Shown one piece after another: positions 39,546 to 55,251 of a stretch of 64,000 nucleotides of DNA; the first letter of the stretch is position 1, and the number at the start of each line of letters is the position of its first letter. The notes beneath the pieces were generated by a model. That model searched no databases. It was given only the letters and a program-made list of their open reading frames with translations, and was not told where the DNA came from. The DNA lies in the NCBI RefSeq assembly GCF_003184905.1, contig NZ_QFRU01000005.1, positions 124,001 through 188,000 of the forward strand. Direction: 5' to 3'. The translations under genes were made by a program, and so were the position numbers. Source of the stretch: Bacillus sp. CGMCC 1.16541. Lineage in GTDB: Bacteria; Bacillota; Bacilli; Bacillales; Bacillaceae_H.

Positions 39546-39608
39546 TTTACGATAGATGAAAATGTTAGCTCGCAAAGAGTCATTTATTTAATTGAGGATG
39601 TGAACCTA

Positions 39609-41318
39609 ATGTCATTTGATGGAATTTTTACATATGCCATATTACAGGAATTAAAAGAAGGATTAGAAAGTAGTCGTATTTCAAAAATTCACCAACCGTT
39701 TTCAAACGAATTAATGCTACAAATACGCACAAAAGGTGAGAATCGCAAATTATTGATTTCAGCTCACCCTAGCTATGCCCGTACTCACTTTACAAAAGAG
39801 TCATATGAAAATCCTTCGGAACCACCGATGTTTTGCATGTTACTTCGCAAACACTTAGAAGGTAATATTATTGAAAATGTCTATCAGCTTGGATTAGATC
39901 GAGTTATTGTCATTGAAACGATTGGACGGAATGAAATTGGAGATGTGACCTCGAAACAGCTTATTATTGAAATTATGGGGCGTCATAGCAATGTGATTTT
40001 AGTGGATAAAGATAAAAACATCATTATTGATAGTATTAAACATATTCCGATGTCATTAAATCGTCATCGTACACTGTTACCTGGTCATCCATATGTACTG
40101 CCTCCAAGCCAAGAGAAGGAAAATCCATTCACTACAGATGAGGAAACGGTATTACGCAAGATTGACTTTTACGGCGGGAAATTAGCCGACCAGCTTGTGC
40201 AATCATTTGAAGGACTCTCTCCACTTTTAACAAAAGAAATTGTGCACCAAGCAGGTCTTGCGAATCGTTCCACACTGCCAAAAGCGTTTGTAAACATGAT
40301 GAACGTCATTCAACAACACGCATTTCAGCCTTCTATTACAACAGTGGGAAATAAAGAATATTTTTATATATTCCCCCTAAGTCACTTAGATGGTGAAACA
40401 AAAACGTTTTCTACCGTTAGCTTACTACTAGATCGCTACTATTATGGGAAAGCAGAGCGCGACCGAGTCAAACAACAAGCAAACGACCTTCTTCAATTTA
40501 TGAATAATGAACGAAAGAAGAATGAAAAGAAAATTAAAAAGCTTGAAAAAACGTTAACAGATGCCGAAAATGCTTCAACGTATCAACTATATGGTGAACT
40601 ATTAACAGCAAACATGCACATGGTTCAAAAAGGTGATACTGAAATTGAAGTGATTAATTATTATGATGAAGAAGGTGGAACTGTCACCATTCCGTTAGAT
40701 CCACAAAAAACACCTTCTTTAAACACACAAAGTTATTTTAACAAGTATCAAAAAGCAAAAAAATCGATTTCATTTGTGCTTGAACAAATCGAAAAAGCAA
40801 ACGAAGAAATTCGTTATTTTGAAACACTTATTCAACAAATGGAAGCTGCCTCTCATAAAGATATTGCAGAGATTCGTGAAGAGCTCATTGAAGAAGGCTA
40901 TTTAAAAAATAAGCAAGGAAAGCAAGCGAAGAAACAAAAGAAGCATACACCAACAGTGGAGCACTATATAGCAAGTGATGGTACAACTATATTGGTAGGG
41001 AAGAATAATAAACAAAATGAATACTTAACAAACCGACTTGCTTCACGAGATGATATTTGGCTCCATACAAAAGATATTCCTGGGTCGCACGTCGTCATTC
41101 GTGATAATAATCCGTCTGAAGAAACGATTCTCCAAGCGGCAAACCTTGCAGCGTATTTTAGTAAAGCTCAACGTTCTAGCTCGGTACCCGTCGACTTTAC
41201 AAAAATTCGTCATGTGAAAAAGCCAAGTGGTGCGAAGCCCGGCTTTGTCATTTACGACAACCAACAAACCGTCTACGTTACGCCAAATGAGGAACTCACA
41301 TTACAATTAAGAAAATAG
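39609..41318 (+). CDS. rqcH: Ribosome quality control protein RqcH (NFACT family, YloA)
   Basis: RqcH binds obstructed 50S-peptidyl-tRNA complexes and recruits alanyl-tRNA to add C-terminal poly-alanine tails that mark the chain for decay. The 569-residue protein begins [15 protein letters not shown], has the NFACT-N domain (about 1-170, with [12 protein letters not shown]), helical middle and coiled coil (about 280-400), and the C-terminal NFACT-R domain (about 445-540, with NDWLW-like [18 protein letters not shown]). The longer ORF from 39510 is rejected because the family starts at 39609, after GAGGATGTGAACCTA. Its fibronectin-binding label in databases (FbpA) is an older name. Confidence 0.94.
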   Translation: MSFDGIFTYAILQELKEGLESSRISKIHQPFSNELMLQIRTKGENRKLLISAHPSYARTHFTKESYENPSEPPMFCMLLRKHLEGNIIENVYQLGLDRVIVIETIGRNEIGDVTSKQLIIEIMGRHSNVILVDKDKNIIIDSIKHIPMSLNRHRTLLPGHPYVLPPSQEKENPFTTDEETVLRKIDFYGGKLADQLVQSFEGLSPLLTKEIVHQAGLANRSTLPKAFVNMMNVIQQHAFQPSITTVGNKEYFYIFPLSHLDGETKTFSTVSLLLDRYYYGKAERDRVKQQANDLLQFMNNERKKNEKKIKKLEKTLTDAENASTYQLYGELLTANMHMVQKGDTEIEVINYYDEEGGTVTIPLDPQKTPSLNTQSYFNKYQKAKKSISFVLEQIEKANEEIRYFETLIQQMEAASHKDIAEIREELIEEGYLKNKQGKQAKKQKKHTPTVEHYIASDGTTILVGKNNKQNEYLTNRLASRDDIWLHTKDIPGSHVVIRDNNPSEETILQAANLAAYFSKAQRSSSVPVDFTKIRHVKKPSGAKPGFVIYDNQQTVYVTPNEELTLQLRK

Positions 41319-41349
41319 ATTCTCCATTTAAAAAAAAGAATAATTAAGT

Positions 41350-41399
41350 CAAGTCCTCTGCCATTACGTCTTTTACAAACTTTCATCGCAGGGGACTTG
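41350..41399. terminator. Inverted repeat between convergent rqcH and pyrE
   Basis: CAAGTCCTCTGC and GCAGGGGACTTG pair with one G-U across a 26-base loop. It lies between the ends of two convergent genes and may serve both, but runs of T are weak on both sides. Confidence 0.5.
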
Positions 41400-41405
41400 A
41401 TGCAT

Positions 41406-42046
41406 TTAGACTTGCTGTTTCATCCACTCTTCAGAACGAGGGTTTTCACGCCATTTTAATAACTTTGTGAATTCATTTTGTTCAATGGCATTTTGTTCGA
41501 TTGCGACTTCTACTAATGTTGAATAATTACTTAAAGAAAACACCTTAATGTTTTCTCTTTTAAATAATTCAGTGGCTGCTTCTAATTCATAGGTAAAGAT
41601 AGATACCACACCTAATACCTCACAACCTGCTTCTTGAAGCGCTTCAACGGCTGTCATCACACTTCCACCTGTTGAGATTAAATCTTCAACAACCACAACC
41701 TTCTGCCCATTATTTACTTTTCCTTCAATTTGATTGCCTCGTCCATGTCCTTTTGCTTTACTGCGTACATAACACATCGGCAACTCTAAGCCTTCACTGA
41801 CCCATGCAGCATGAGGAATCCCTGCGGTTGCTGTACCAGCAATGACTTCAACTCCGTTAAAATATGTTCGAATTAAGTGTTGCAACCCTTTTGCGATTTC
41901 TTTGCGCACTTCAGGATAAGAAAGCGTTAGTCGATTATCACAATAAATGGGCGACTTAATGCCCGATGCCCATGTAAAAGGCTCATTCGGTTGTAAGTTA
42001 ACGGCCTTTATATCGATTAATTGCTTTGCAATTTGCTTTTTCATAC

Positions 42047-42050
<4 letters not shown>
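41406..42050 (-). CDS. pyrE: Orotate phosphoribosyltransferase
   Basis: PyrE joins orotate to PRPP to give OMP, the fifth step of UMP synthesis. The 214-residue enzyme has the PRPP loop [13 protein letters not shown] (about 118-130), [14 protein letters not shown] and RSKAKGHG. It overlaps pyrF by 4 bases and is the last gene of the pyr operon. B. subtilis has cysH and others beyond this point; here rqcH follows directly. Confidence 0.97.
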
Positions 42051-44448
<2,398 letters not shown>

Positions 44449-44452
<4 letters not shown>

Positions 44453-47400
44453 ACATATGCCACCTCACGTGCTGACATCGTTTTTCGCATTGGAGATGTA
44501 TGAAACCCGATTGTTTCTAACACACGCAAGATTGCTGTTGCTGTATCTAGCGATGTTAAACAAGGGACACCATTCTCTACTGCTTCGCGACGAATTCGGA
44601 ATCCATCTCTTGCAGGCTGCTTTCCTTTTGTCAGTGTATTGATCACAAGCTGCGCATCACCTTTCCGAATAACATCTAGTAAGTTTTTATCGTCACTATC
44701 GATTTTGTTTACGATCTTTACAGCAATTCCTTCTTGTTCAAAAGTAGCTGCTGTTCCTTCAGTTGCTAAGATTTGATAACCAATTGCTGCAAAGCGCTTC
44801 GCAATGGAAATGGCTTCTTCTTTATCTTTATTCGCAACCGTCATTAACACAGATCCGTATGGTTTAATCGACATCCCTGAAGCAATCAACCCTTTATATA
44901 AAGCTTTTTCATACGTCGTATCTTGCCCCATCACTTCACCAGTTGATTTCATTTCTGGACCTAGTGTAATGTCAACTCTTCTCAACTTAGCAAATGAGAA
45001 GACAGGCACCTTTACATACACACCTTCTTCTTCTGGATGAATACCAGTTTTATAGCCAAGCTCGTTTAAACTTGTTCCTAAGATTACTTTTGTTGCTAAA
45101 TTTGCCATCGGAATACGCGTAATTTTACTTAAAAATGGCACCGTACGGCTTGAACGTGGATTAACTTCAAGCACGTATACTTCACCTTTGCACAGAACAA
45201 ATTGAATATTTAGTAATCCAACAATTTTTAAGCCTCTTGCAATTCGAATTGTGTAATCAACAATTTGATCCTTTACTTCTTGTGATAAAGTTTGTGGTGG
45301 ATATACAGCAATTGAGTCACCAGAATGGACACCCGCTCTTTCTACATGTTCCATAATCCCTGGAATTAGCACCGTTTCTCCATCTGATATCGCATCCACT
45401 TCAATTTCTTTTCCTGTTAAATAGCGATCAATTAAAACGGGATGATCATCATGTACCTTCACTGCATGTGCCATGTAATGCAGCAACTCTTCTTGTTTAT
45501 AAACAATTTCCATCGCACGTCCACCGAGCACATAAGACGGACGTACAAGCACTGGATAACCAATTTCTTCTGCTACTTGGATTGCATCTTTTACCGATGT
45601 TACCGTTTTACCTAGCGGTTGTGGAATTTGTAATCGTGATAATGTCGCTTCGAACTTTTTACGATCTTCAGCCGCATCCAAGCTTTCAAGAGATGTTCCT
45701 AAAATTTGTACACCACGAGCTTCTAGTTCTTCTGCTAAGTTGATTGCTGTTTGACCACCAAATTGAACAACAACTCCAACTGGCTTCTCTAAGTCAATAA
45801 CGTGCATCACATCTTCAATTGTAAGTGGCTCAAAGTACAACTTGTCAGAGATACTGAAATCCGTTGACACCGTTTCTGGGTTATTGTTTACAATGATAGC
45901 TTCGTAGCCTGCTTCTTTAATAGCCCATACAGAATGAACCGTTGCGTAATCAAACTCGACACCTTGACCGATACGAATTGGACCAGAACCTAGGACAAGT
46001 ACACTTTGTTTTTCTGTTACAATCGATTCATTTTCCGTTTCAAATGTTCCATAGAAGTACGGTGTTGTCGATTCAAACTCCGCTGCACATGTATCAACCG
46101 TTTTATACACTGGCATTAGCTCATTCTCTTTTCTGAAGTTGTAAATCATTAACTCTGTTTCATCCCAAAGTTTCGCAATGGCACTATCAGCAAACCCCAA
46201 CTCTTTTGCTTCTTTTAACACTTCTACGTTCCATTTGTTTTCTTGTAAATGTTGCTCAAATGCAATAATTTTTTCTAGCTTCACTAAGAAGAAAAGATCA
46301 ATTTTACTCCACTCATGGATCTCTTGAATTGTGACGCCGCGACGTAACGCTTCTGCGATATAAAACAATCGCTCATCTCCAGCTTTACGAATACGCTTTT
46401 CAATAAGTGCATCATCAAATGACGATCCATCCTTTAATTCCAAGTGATAAATATTGGACTCTAATGAACGAACAGCTTTTAAGAGTGATTCTTCAAATGT
46501 ACGTCCAATTGCCATCACTTCTCCTGTCGCCTTCATTTGAGTTCCTAATTTACGGTTGGCAGATTCAAATTTATCAAATGGCCAACGAGGAATTTTTGTT
46601 ACGATATAGTCAAGCGCTGGCTCAAAGCAAGCATACGTTTTTCCTGTTACAGGATTCATCATTTCATCTAGTGTTAAACCAACTGCAATTTTTGCTGCTA
46701 ATTTTGCAATTGGATAACCTGTTGCTTTTGATGCAAGTGCTGATGAGCGACTAACACGCGGATTTACTTCGATAATGTAGTATTGAAAGCTTTCTGGATC
46801 AATCGCCAATTGAACGTTACATCCACCTTCAATTTTTAACGCTCGAATGATTTTTAATGATGCGTTACGAAGAAGCTGATATTCTCTGTCACTTAATGTT
46901 TGACTTGGTGCTACAACAATAGAATCACCTGTATGAATACCTACTGGGTCAAAGTTCTCCATGTTACATACAACAATGGCATTGTCATTGCGATCACGCA
47001 TCACTTCATATTCAATCTCTTTAAAGCCAGCGATACTCTTTTCAAGAAGACATTGTGTAACAGGACTTTGCTTTAATCCACTTGTGACAATTTCTATTAG
47101 CTCTTTTTCATCCTCACAAATTCCTCCACCTGTTCCTCCAAGTGTATAAGCTGGACGTACGATGACTGGATATCCAACTTCTTTCACAAATGCAAAGGCC
47201 TCTTCAAGGTTATGAATGATTTCACTTGATGGTACTGGTTCTCCTAACTCATTCATTAACGAACGGAACAGCTCTCGGTCTTCCGCTTGTTCAATTGCGG
47301 ATAGCTTTGTTCCTAAAATTTCAACTCCCACCTCATCAAGGATACCTTCTTTTGCTAACTCAACCGCTAAGTTCAGACCTGTCTGACCTCCTAATGTTGG

Positions 47401-47661
47401 AAGAATTGCATCTGGGCGCTCTTTTCGAATAATAGAGCTTACAAACTCAACTGTTAGTGGCTCAATGTATACTTTGTCTGCAATCTCTGAATCTGTCATA
47501 ATTGTCGCTGGATTTGAGTTAACAAGAATAACTTTGTATCCCTCCTCTTTTAAAGCTAAACACGCTTGAGTTCCTGCATAATCAAATTCAGCTGCTTGCC
47601 CAATTACAATTGGACCTGACCCAATTACTAGAATTGTTTCGATATCTGTACGCTTTGCCAT
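44449..47661 (-). CDS. carB: Carbamoyl-phosphate synthase large subunit, pyrimidine type
   Basis: CarB forms carbamoyl phosphate from bicarbonate, ammonia from CarA and two ATP. The 1070-residue protein has two homologous halves, each with a pre-ATP-grasp segment ([19 protein letters not shown] at the start and [18 protein letters not shown] near 555) and an ATP-grasp domain, then a C-terminal MGS-like allosteric domain (about 930-1070). As part of the pyr operon it is the pyrimidine-specific copy (PyrAB). Its ATG shares a base with the carA stop. Confidence 0.97.
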
Positions 47662-48742
47662 TAGCGATTCCCCACTTTCTGTTGTTGTTTCATAAGCTCA
47701 ATAAACTGATTGAAAAGTCCATTTGCATCTTCTGGTCCTGGTGATGCTTCAGGGTGATATTGAACGGTAAAGGCAAGATGTTCTGTATGCTTTAACCCTT
47801 CAACAGTTCCATCATTTAATGCAAGATGTGTCACTTGTAACTTTGTTCCATTTAATGATGGTTCACAAACGGTATAGCCATGATTTTGAGAAGTAAGAGC
47901 AACTTTATTCGTCTTAAGATCTTTCACCGGATGGTTTGAACCACGATGACCGAACTTCATTTTCTCTGTATCTGCCCCACATGCGAGCGCAAACAGTTGA
48001 TGACCTAAACAAATCCCAAACAACGGTATTTTCCCAATCACATTTTGAATCATCGTAATTGCTTCTGGTACATCTTTTGGATCTCCAGGTCCATTACTCA
48101 ACATAATGCCGTCTGGATTCATTTGTAGAATTTCTTCTGCTGTCGTGTTATACGGAACAACCATTACATCACAGTTACGCTTTGTTAATTCACGTAAAAT
48201 GCCATGTTTCATACCAAAGTCGACTAGCACCACTTTTTGGCCTCTTCCTGGACTTGGGTAAGGACGAACAGTTGACACTTTTTGAACAGAATCAATTGGC
48301 AACTCATGCTGTTTTAAAGAGCGAGCGACTTCTTCTACATCGACATCCATTCCACAAATCTTCCCTCTTAACGTTCCATATTCACGAATTTTTCTCGTTA
48401 ACATGCGTGTATCAATTCCTGATAAGCCAGGGATATCCTTTTGTTTTAAAAACTCATCGACCGTTATATCACTTCTAAAGTTTGAAGGTACTTCACATAC
48501 TTCTTTGACGATTAAGCCATGAACGGAAGGTTCAATAGATTCAAAGTCATCTCGGTTAATTCCATAGTTTCCGATTAATGGATATGTAAGGGTAACGATT
48601 TGCCCACAGTATGAAGGATCTGACAAAATCTCTTGATAACCTGTCATGCCAGTATTGAATACCACTTCCCCAATCATTTCTGTTTCACTACCAAAGCGTT
48701 GTCCAATAAACGTTGTACCATCTTCTAAGATTAATTGACTTT

Positions 48743-48746
<4 letters not shown>
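47661..48746 (-). CDS. carA: Carbamoyl-phosphate synthase small subunit, pyrimidine type
   Basis: CarA hydrolyses glutamine and channels ammonia to CarB. The 361-residue protein has an N-terminal CPSase domain ([29 protein letters not shown]) and a C-terminal class I glutaminase with [14 protein letters not shown] (nucleophile Cys) and the [10 protein letters not shown] histidine and glutamate. The ORF extends 20 codons upstream inside pyrC; the ATG at 48746 overlaps the pyrC stop as ATGA and follows AAAGGAGAGAG. Confidence 0.96.
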
Positions 48747-50996
<2,250 letters not shown>

Positions 50997-51026
50997 TTAA
51001 GAGTAGCTGTTTCATACACCTTTCGA

Positions 51027-51040
51027 TGCCTCTCTGGACT
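51027..51040 (-). promoter_or_regulatory. PyrR-binding anti-antiterminator motif, pyrB leader
   Basis: The minus strand reads AGTCCAGAGAGGCA, matching the PyrR loop consensus ARUCCNGNGAGGYU except for the last base. Binding of PyrR with UMP here would favour the downstream terminator. Confidence 0.85.
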
Positions 51041-51057
51041 TCATTTAAAAGGTGTGA

Positions 51058-52371
51058 TTATGAAATTTTTTGATGAGTGACTTTCACATCTCTCTCTGGA
51101 ATAAGTTTCTCTTCATGTCGTTCCTTCGGAAGCACAAGGTTCAATACAACTCCTACAATTGCTGCTAATGCCATACCATCAAGTTCTACTTGTTCTGATA
51201 ACTCAACGACTGCTCCTCCAACTCCTAGTACTAAGATAATCGACGCAATGATAAGGTTTCGCTTTTCTCCTAAATCAATTTGTGCTTCGATCATCATTCG
51301 TAAACCGGATGAAGCAATGATCCCGAACAATAAGATTGATACGCCTCCCATTACCGGTGTAGGTACTGTAGAAATTAAAGCCGTAATTTTCCCAATAAAC
51401 CCAAACATGATGGCAATGACCGCCGCTCCGCCGATTACAAATACACTGAATACTCTCGTAATGGCTAGAACACCGATGTTTTCTCCATAAGTTGTATTTG
51501 GTGGTCCACCAATTAGTGCTGCAAGCATTGTCGCAACCCCATCCCCCATTACAGTACGATGAAGACCCGGTGTTTCAATATAATCTTTGTCTACTACTTT
51601 ATTTAACACAAGTAAGTGACCAATATGTTCTGACAGTGTCACAATTGCGACTGGTACCATGATTAGCACAATTCCCCAAGAAAAAGACGGAGTGTACGTC
51701 ACAAATGGCACATAAAACTGTGGTACTTCAAACCATGCTGCTTCTTTTACTGATGTTAGGTCAACTAATCCTTGTGTATAAGCGAATCCATATCCTCCAA
51801 CAATCCCCATTAACACTGGAATAAGTCCAATAAACCCTTTAAAGAAGATTGAACAACTGACGGTAATTCCAAGTGTCACAAGCGCAACTAGTAAGTGTGT
51901 AGTACTATGGTGTCCATCTGCATCATTCATCGCCATACCAACTGCTACGTTTGCTAAGCTCAACCCGATGACAATAATGACTGGACCTACAACTACTGGT
52001 GGTAATAACTTCATCACCCATTTAATTCCCGTCTTTCTTATGACAAGTGCCACTACTCCGTATATTAACCCCGCTAAAAAACAACCAACCATTGCTCCTT
52101 CAGGTCCTGATGCCGCTTTAGCAGCAATGATTGGTGCAATGAAAGCGAATGAAGATCCTAAGTAAGCAGGAACTTGCCCTTTTGTAATGAGCAGAAAAGC
52201 AAGTGTTCCAATACCACTCGATACAAGAGCAATCGCTGGGTTTAACCCTACTAAAAATGGAACTAATATTGTCGCACCAAACATCGCAAACAAATGTTGT
52301 ATACTTAGCGTTAACCAACTCACTGGTCTTGGTACATCATGTATATCTAGCACAATCTCTTTGTTATTCAT
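51058..52371 (-). CDS. pyrP: Uracil permease (NCS2 family)
   Basis: PyrP takes up uracil by proton symport. The 437-residue protein has about 12-14 membrane segments and the NCS2 features: GATILVPF near the start, the FIAPIIAAKAA helix, the GLHRTVMGDGVATMLAALIGGPPNTTYGENIGV region (about 270-302) that holds the substrate site, and hydrophobic C-terminal helices. The ORF runs 32 codons further up through the leader terminator; AGAGGAGGAAGAAAG precedes the ATG at 52371. It lies between pyrR and pyrB, each separated by an attenuator. Confidence 0.95.
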   Translation of the reverse strand: MNNKEIVLDIHDVPRPVSWLTLSIQHLFAMFGATILVPFLVGLNPAIALVSSGIGTLAFLLITKGQVPAYLGSSFAFIAPIIAAKAASGPEGAMVGCFLAGLIYGVVALVIRKTGIKWVMKLLPPVVVGPVIIVIGLSLANVAVGMAMNDADGHHSTTHLLVALVTLGITVSCSIFFKGFIGLIPVLMGIVGGYGFAYTQGLVDLTSVKEAAWFEVPQFYVPFVTYTPSFSWGIVLIMVPVAIVTLSEHIGHLLVLNKVVDKDYIETPGLHRTVMGDGVATMLAALIGGPPNTTYGENIGVLAITRVFSVFVIGGAAVIAIMFGFIGKITALISTVPTPVMGGVSILLFGIIASSGLRMMIEAQIDLGEKRNLIIASIILVLGVGGAVVELSEQVELDGMALAAIVGVVLNLVLPKERHEEKLIPERDVKVTHQKIS

Positions 52372-52393
52372 CTTTCTTCCTCCTCTACTAACT

Positions 52394-52434
52394 AAAAAGA
52401 CCTCTTTATTCCGTGAGGAGCAAAGAGGTCTTTT
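52394..52434 (-). terminator. Attenuation terminator in the pyrP leader
   Basis: AAAAGACCTCTTT and AAAGAGGTCTTTTT form a perfect stem of about 13 bp followed by T on the minus strand, 23 bases before pyrP. Confidence 0.9.
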
Positions 52435-52500
52435 CGCACATAGTAAACACACTACGCCTATAGACAAGTAGTATTTACAATTACGTTAGCCCCCTTTTGC

Positions 52501-52514
52501 AGCCTCACGGGACT
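52501..52514 (-). promoter_or_regulatory. PyrR-binding anti-antiterminator motif, pyrP leader
   Basis: AGTCCCGTGAGGCT on the minus strand matches the PyrR loop consensus at every position. It lies just past the pyrR stop. Confidence 0.92.
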
Positions 52515-52537
52515 GCGATTTAAAAGGGAATATCTAT

Positions 52538-53101
<564 letters not shown>

Positions 53102-53111
53102 TTAATGACAT

Positions 53112-53150
53112 AAAAAAATCCTCTGCACCATGAAAGATGAGAGGATTTTG
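53112..53150 (-). terminator. Attenuation terminator in the pyrR leader
   Basis: AAAATCCTCT and AGAGGATTTT, with a loop of about 15 bases, followed by TTTTTTT on the minus strand, 32 bases before pyrR. Confidence 0.9.
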
Positions 53151-53220
53151 CACACTAAAACAAAGTAGTAAGATAAGACCACACAGTGTCTTTAACCTAA
53201 CTATATACCGTTTCCTTCTC

Positions 53221-53234
53221 AGCCTCACGGGACT
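53221..53234 (-). promoter_or_regulatory. PyrR-binding anti-antiterminator motif, pyrR leader
   Basis: AGTCCCGTGAGGCT on the minus strand, identical to the pyrP leader copy and a full match to the PyrR consensus. Confidence 0.92.
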
Positions 53235-53265
53235 GTTTTTAAAGGTTTCTTATTAAGTTATTTAG

Positions 53266-53294
53266 AGTATGCCATCATATGATTTATTTGTCAA
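53266..53294 (-). promoter_or_regulatory. Sigma-A promoter of the pyr operon
   Basis: TTGACA (53289-53294), a 17-base spacer and CATACT (53266-53271) lie just upstream of the pyrR leader. The -35 overlaps the rluD stop codon. Confidence 0.8.
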
Positions 53295-54205
53295 CTTCTT
53301 TTCTCTAATAAATCTAACATCTCTTCAAATTCTTTTGGAAGCGGAGCTTCAAATTCCATGTATTCTTTTGTACGCGGGTGAATAAAACCTAGTACACCTG
53401 CATGTAATGCTTGTCCTTCAATTGGCAACGTCTTTTTCGGACCATACTTAGAATCTCCAGCTAATGGATAACCAATGTATTTCATATGAACACGAATTTG
53501 GTGTGTGCGCCCAGTTTCTAGTTGACACTCTACAAATGTAAAATCTTTAAATCGTTTTAATACATTAAAATGTGTAACAGCATCTCGACCGTTTTCATCT
53601 GTCACTGTCATGCTTTGACGATCGGTTTTATCACGACCAATTGGTGCATCAATCGTTCCATGGTCATGACTAATGACACCATGCACAATGGCTTTATATC
53701 TTCTTGTCACTGTTTTAGCAACAAGCTGACTAACAAGCGATTCATGAGCCATATCATTCTTGGCAACCATTAATAAACCTGACGTATCCTTGTCAATGCG
53801 ATGCACAATTCCAGGACGAAGTACACCGTTGATTCCTGATAAATCTTTGCAATGAGCCATTAATCCGTTGACAAGTGTACCACTATAATGACCAGGGGCT
53901 GGATGAACAACCATTCCTTTTGGCTTGTTCACAACTAGCACATCGCTATCTTCATAATAAATCTCTAAATCCATATCCTCTGCAACAACATCAAGTGCTT
54001 CTGGCTCTGGAATTTCGACAGTAATGGCATCTTCTACCTTACACTTATAATTACCTTTTACCACTTTATCATTTACTTTTACATGATTATCTTTTATCCA
54101 TTGTTGCACTTGTGAACGAGACCATTCTTCATTTACCGTTGACAAGAATTTATCAATTCGTTCATTTTTATGTTCCTCATTTACTACTAACTGCATAACT
54201 TCCAT
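53291..54205 (-). CDS. ylyB: Pseudouridine synthase, RluD/RluA family (YlyB)
   Basis: This 304-residue enzyme probably makes pseudouridine in 23S rRNA. The N-terminal S4 domain (about 15-65) binds RNA and the catalytic domain has HRIDKDTSGLLMVAK with the nucleophilic aspartate near 139, then GRTHQIRVHMKYIGYP. It belongs to the RluD-like group; the exact target uridines are not determined from sequence. The ATG shares one base with the lspA stop, with AAAAGGAGAACGGTTA upstream. Confidence 0.93.
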   Translation of the reverse strand: MEVMQLVVNEEHKNERIDKFLSTVNEEWSRSQVQQWIKDNHVKVNDKVVKGNYKCKVEDAITVEIPEPEALDVVAEDMDLEIYYEDSDVLVVNKPKGMVVHPAPGHYSGTLVNGLMAHCKDLSGINGVLRPGIVHRIDKDTSGLLMVAKNDMAHESLVSQLVAKTVTRRYKAIVHGVISHDHGTIDAPIGRDKTDRQSMTVTDENGRDAVTHFNVLKRFKDFTFVECQLETGRTHQIRVHMKYIGYPLAGDSKYGPKKTLPIEGQALHAGVLGFIHPRTKEYMEFEAPLPKEFEEMLDLLEKRS

Positions 54206-54675
54206 TAACCGTTCTCCTTTTGTGTTTTTCCTTCAAATAACGTTAGAACAAACATAAGAGCAACCCCTACAACAAGCGCCGCGTCCGCTACGTTGAAGAT
54301 AGGAAAATCATATGAGAAAATGTATGTATTTACAAAGTCAACGACCTCTTTTCGAAATACACGATCAATGAAGTTTCCAATAGCTCCACCCAACATTAGT
54401 CCTAACGCAATTCCAAACCACTTTTCTTCTGGTTTTAATTTTTGAATATAAATAATAAGACCAATTACAACAATAACTGTAATGATATAAAAGAACCACA
54501 TTTGTCCTTGAAGAATTCCCCAAGCGGCTCCTCGATTACGGTGTGATGTAATATAAAGAAGATTTTCAATAACAGGGATACTTTCTCCTAATTGCATTTG
54601 CTTAACAACAACCCATTTTGTCACTTGATCCAATAGAATGACAAATAAAGCAAGAATATAATAAAGCAAAACCAT
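54205..54675 (-). CDS. lspA: Lipoprotein signal peptidase
   Basis: LspA cleaves signal peptides from prolipoproteins in the membrane. The 156-residue protein has four membrane segments and the two catalytic aspartates in [10 protein letters not shown] and [11 protein letters not shown], together with the conserved NRGAAWG near 53. Its length is normal. It precedes ylyB, the usual arrangement in bacilli. Confidence 0.96.
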   Translation of the reverse strand: MVLLYYILALFVILLDQVTKWVVVKQMQLGESIPVIENLLYITSHRNRGAAWGILQGQMWFFYIITVIVVIGLIIYIQKLKPEEKWFGIALGLMLGGAIGNFIDRVFRKEVVDFVNTYIFSYDFPIFNVADAALVVGVALMFVLTLFEGKTQKENG

Positions 54676-54755
54676 TTCCTCCTGACATAAAATGAAAACA
54701 CTCCATTCTAAAGCATTTTAGCACATATTATGTCTTTTTTTAAGCATGTTCTCTG

Positions 54756-55046
54756 TTAATAACGTAAAACAAATAATTCTTCCTCGGTACGAGCAGTAGG
54801 AATGACTTTTAATTTTTCAATTGACATTCGTTCTCCCGTCAATTCATCTATTCCGAACACACCAAATTCTAACTTTGTTAATGCACGTTCAACATCTCGT
54901 AAATCTGCTTTTATGGTATCCATTAAATAACGCTCTTTTTCATTTTGGATACTAATTAATTCGGGACTGTACTTCATTAATCGATTTTCTAGTTCTTCTT
55001 TGATAATGACTAACTCTTGCTCGATGGGAAGATAGTAATCGTGCAT
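54756..55046 (-). CDS. DksA/TraR-like protein lacking zinc-finger cysteines
   Basis: The 96-residue product is a short coiled coil (about 5-55) followed by FGVFGIDELTGERMSIEKLKVIPTAR (55-85 region), which lines up with the TraR/DksA C-terminal block where relatives have YGICE.TGE.I and a second cysteine. No cysteine is present, so zinc cannot be held in the usual way. The position between ileS and lspA matches B. subtilis ylyA, a DksA-like general stress protein, so it is probably its counterpart, but the family match is by eye. AAGGAGGTACTTATGT precedes the ATG. It has its own promoter. Confidence 0.7.
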   Translation of the reverse strand: MHDYYLPIEQELVIIKEELENRLMKYSPELISIQNEKERYLMDTIKADLRDVERALTKLEFGVFGIDELTGERMSIEKLKVIPTARTEEELFVLRY

Positions 55047-55094
55047 ACATAAGTACCTCCTTGTGCAGTAACGTTTAGATTAATGTTTATATTG

Positions 55095-55123
55095 GTTATA
55101 TTGTTGCCTGGACACTTCATCAA
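55095..55123 (-). promoter_or_regulatory. Sigma-A-like promoter for the DksA/TraR-like gene
   Basis: TTGATG (55118-55123) and TATAAC (55095-55100) are 17 bases apart on the minus strand, about 50 bases before the gene. Confidence 0.6.
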
Positions 55124-55194
55124 ATGACAACACAACTTTTTCCTTCTGCTCTAAACGTTGCTCTACACAAGTTGCCAATTTCGTGCAAACTTAA

Positions 55195-55244
55195 AAAGGT
55201 GACGATAACGTCAATATATGACGTTAAAGCCACCCTTTTTTTGC
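55195..55244 (-). terminator. Terminator after ileS
   Basis: AAAAGGGTGGCTTTAACGTC and GACGTTATCGTCACCTTTTT pair with small bulges around ATATATT on the minus strand, 8 bases beyond ileS. Confidence 0.8.
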
Positions 55245-55251
55245 TACCTCA

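Noticed and set aside
51077-51490. Open frame of 137 codons on the plus strand opposite pyrP
   Set aside because: It is antisense to a conserved permease, its composition is serine/threonine/isoleucine-rich as expected from a reversed membrane protein frame, and it has no ribosome-binding site.
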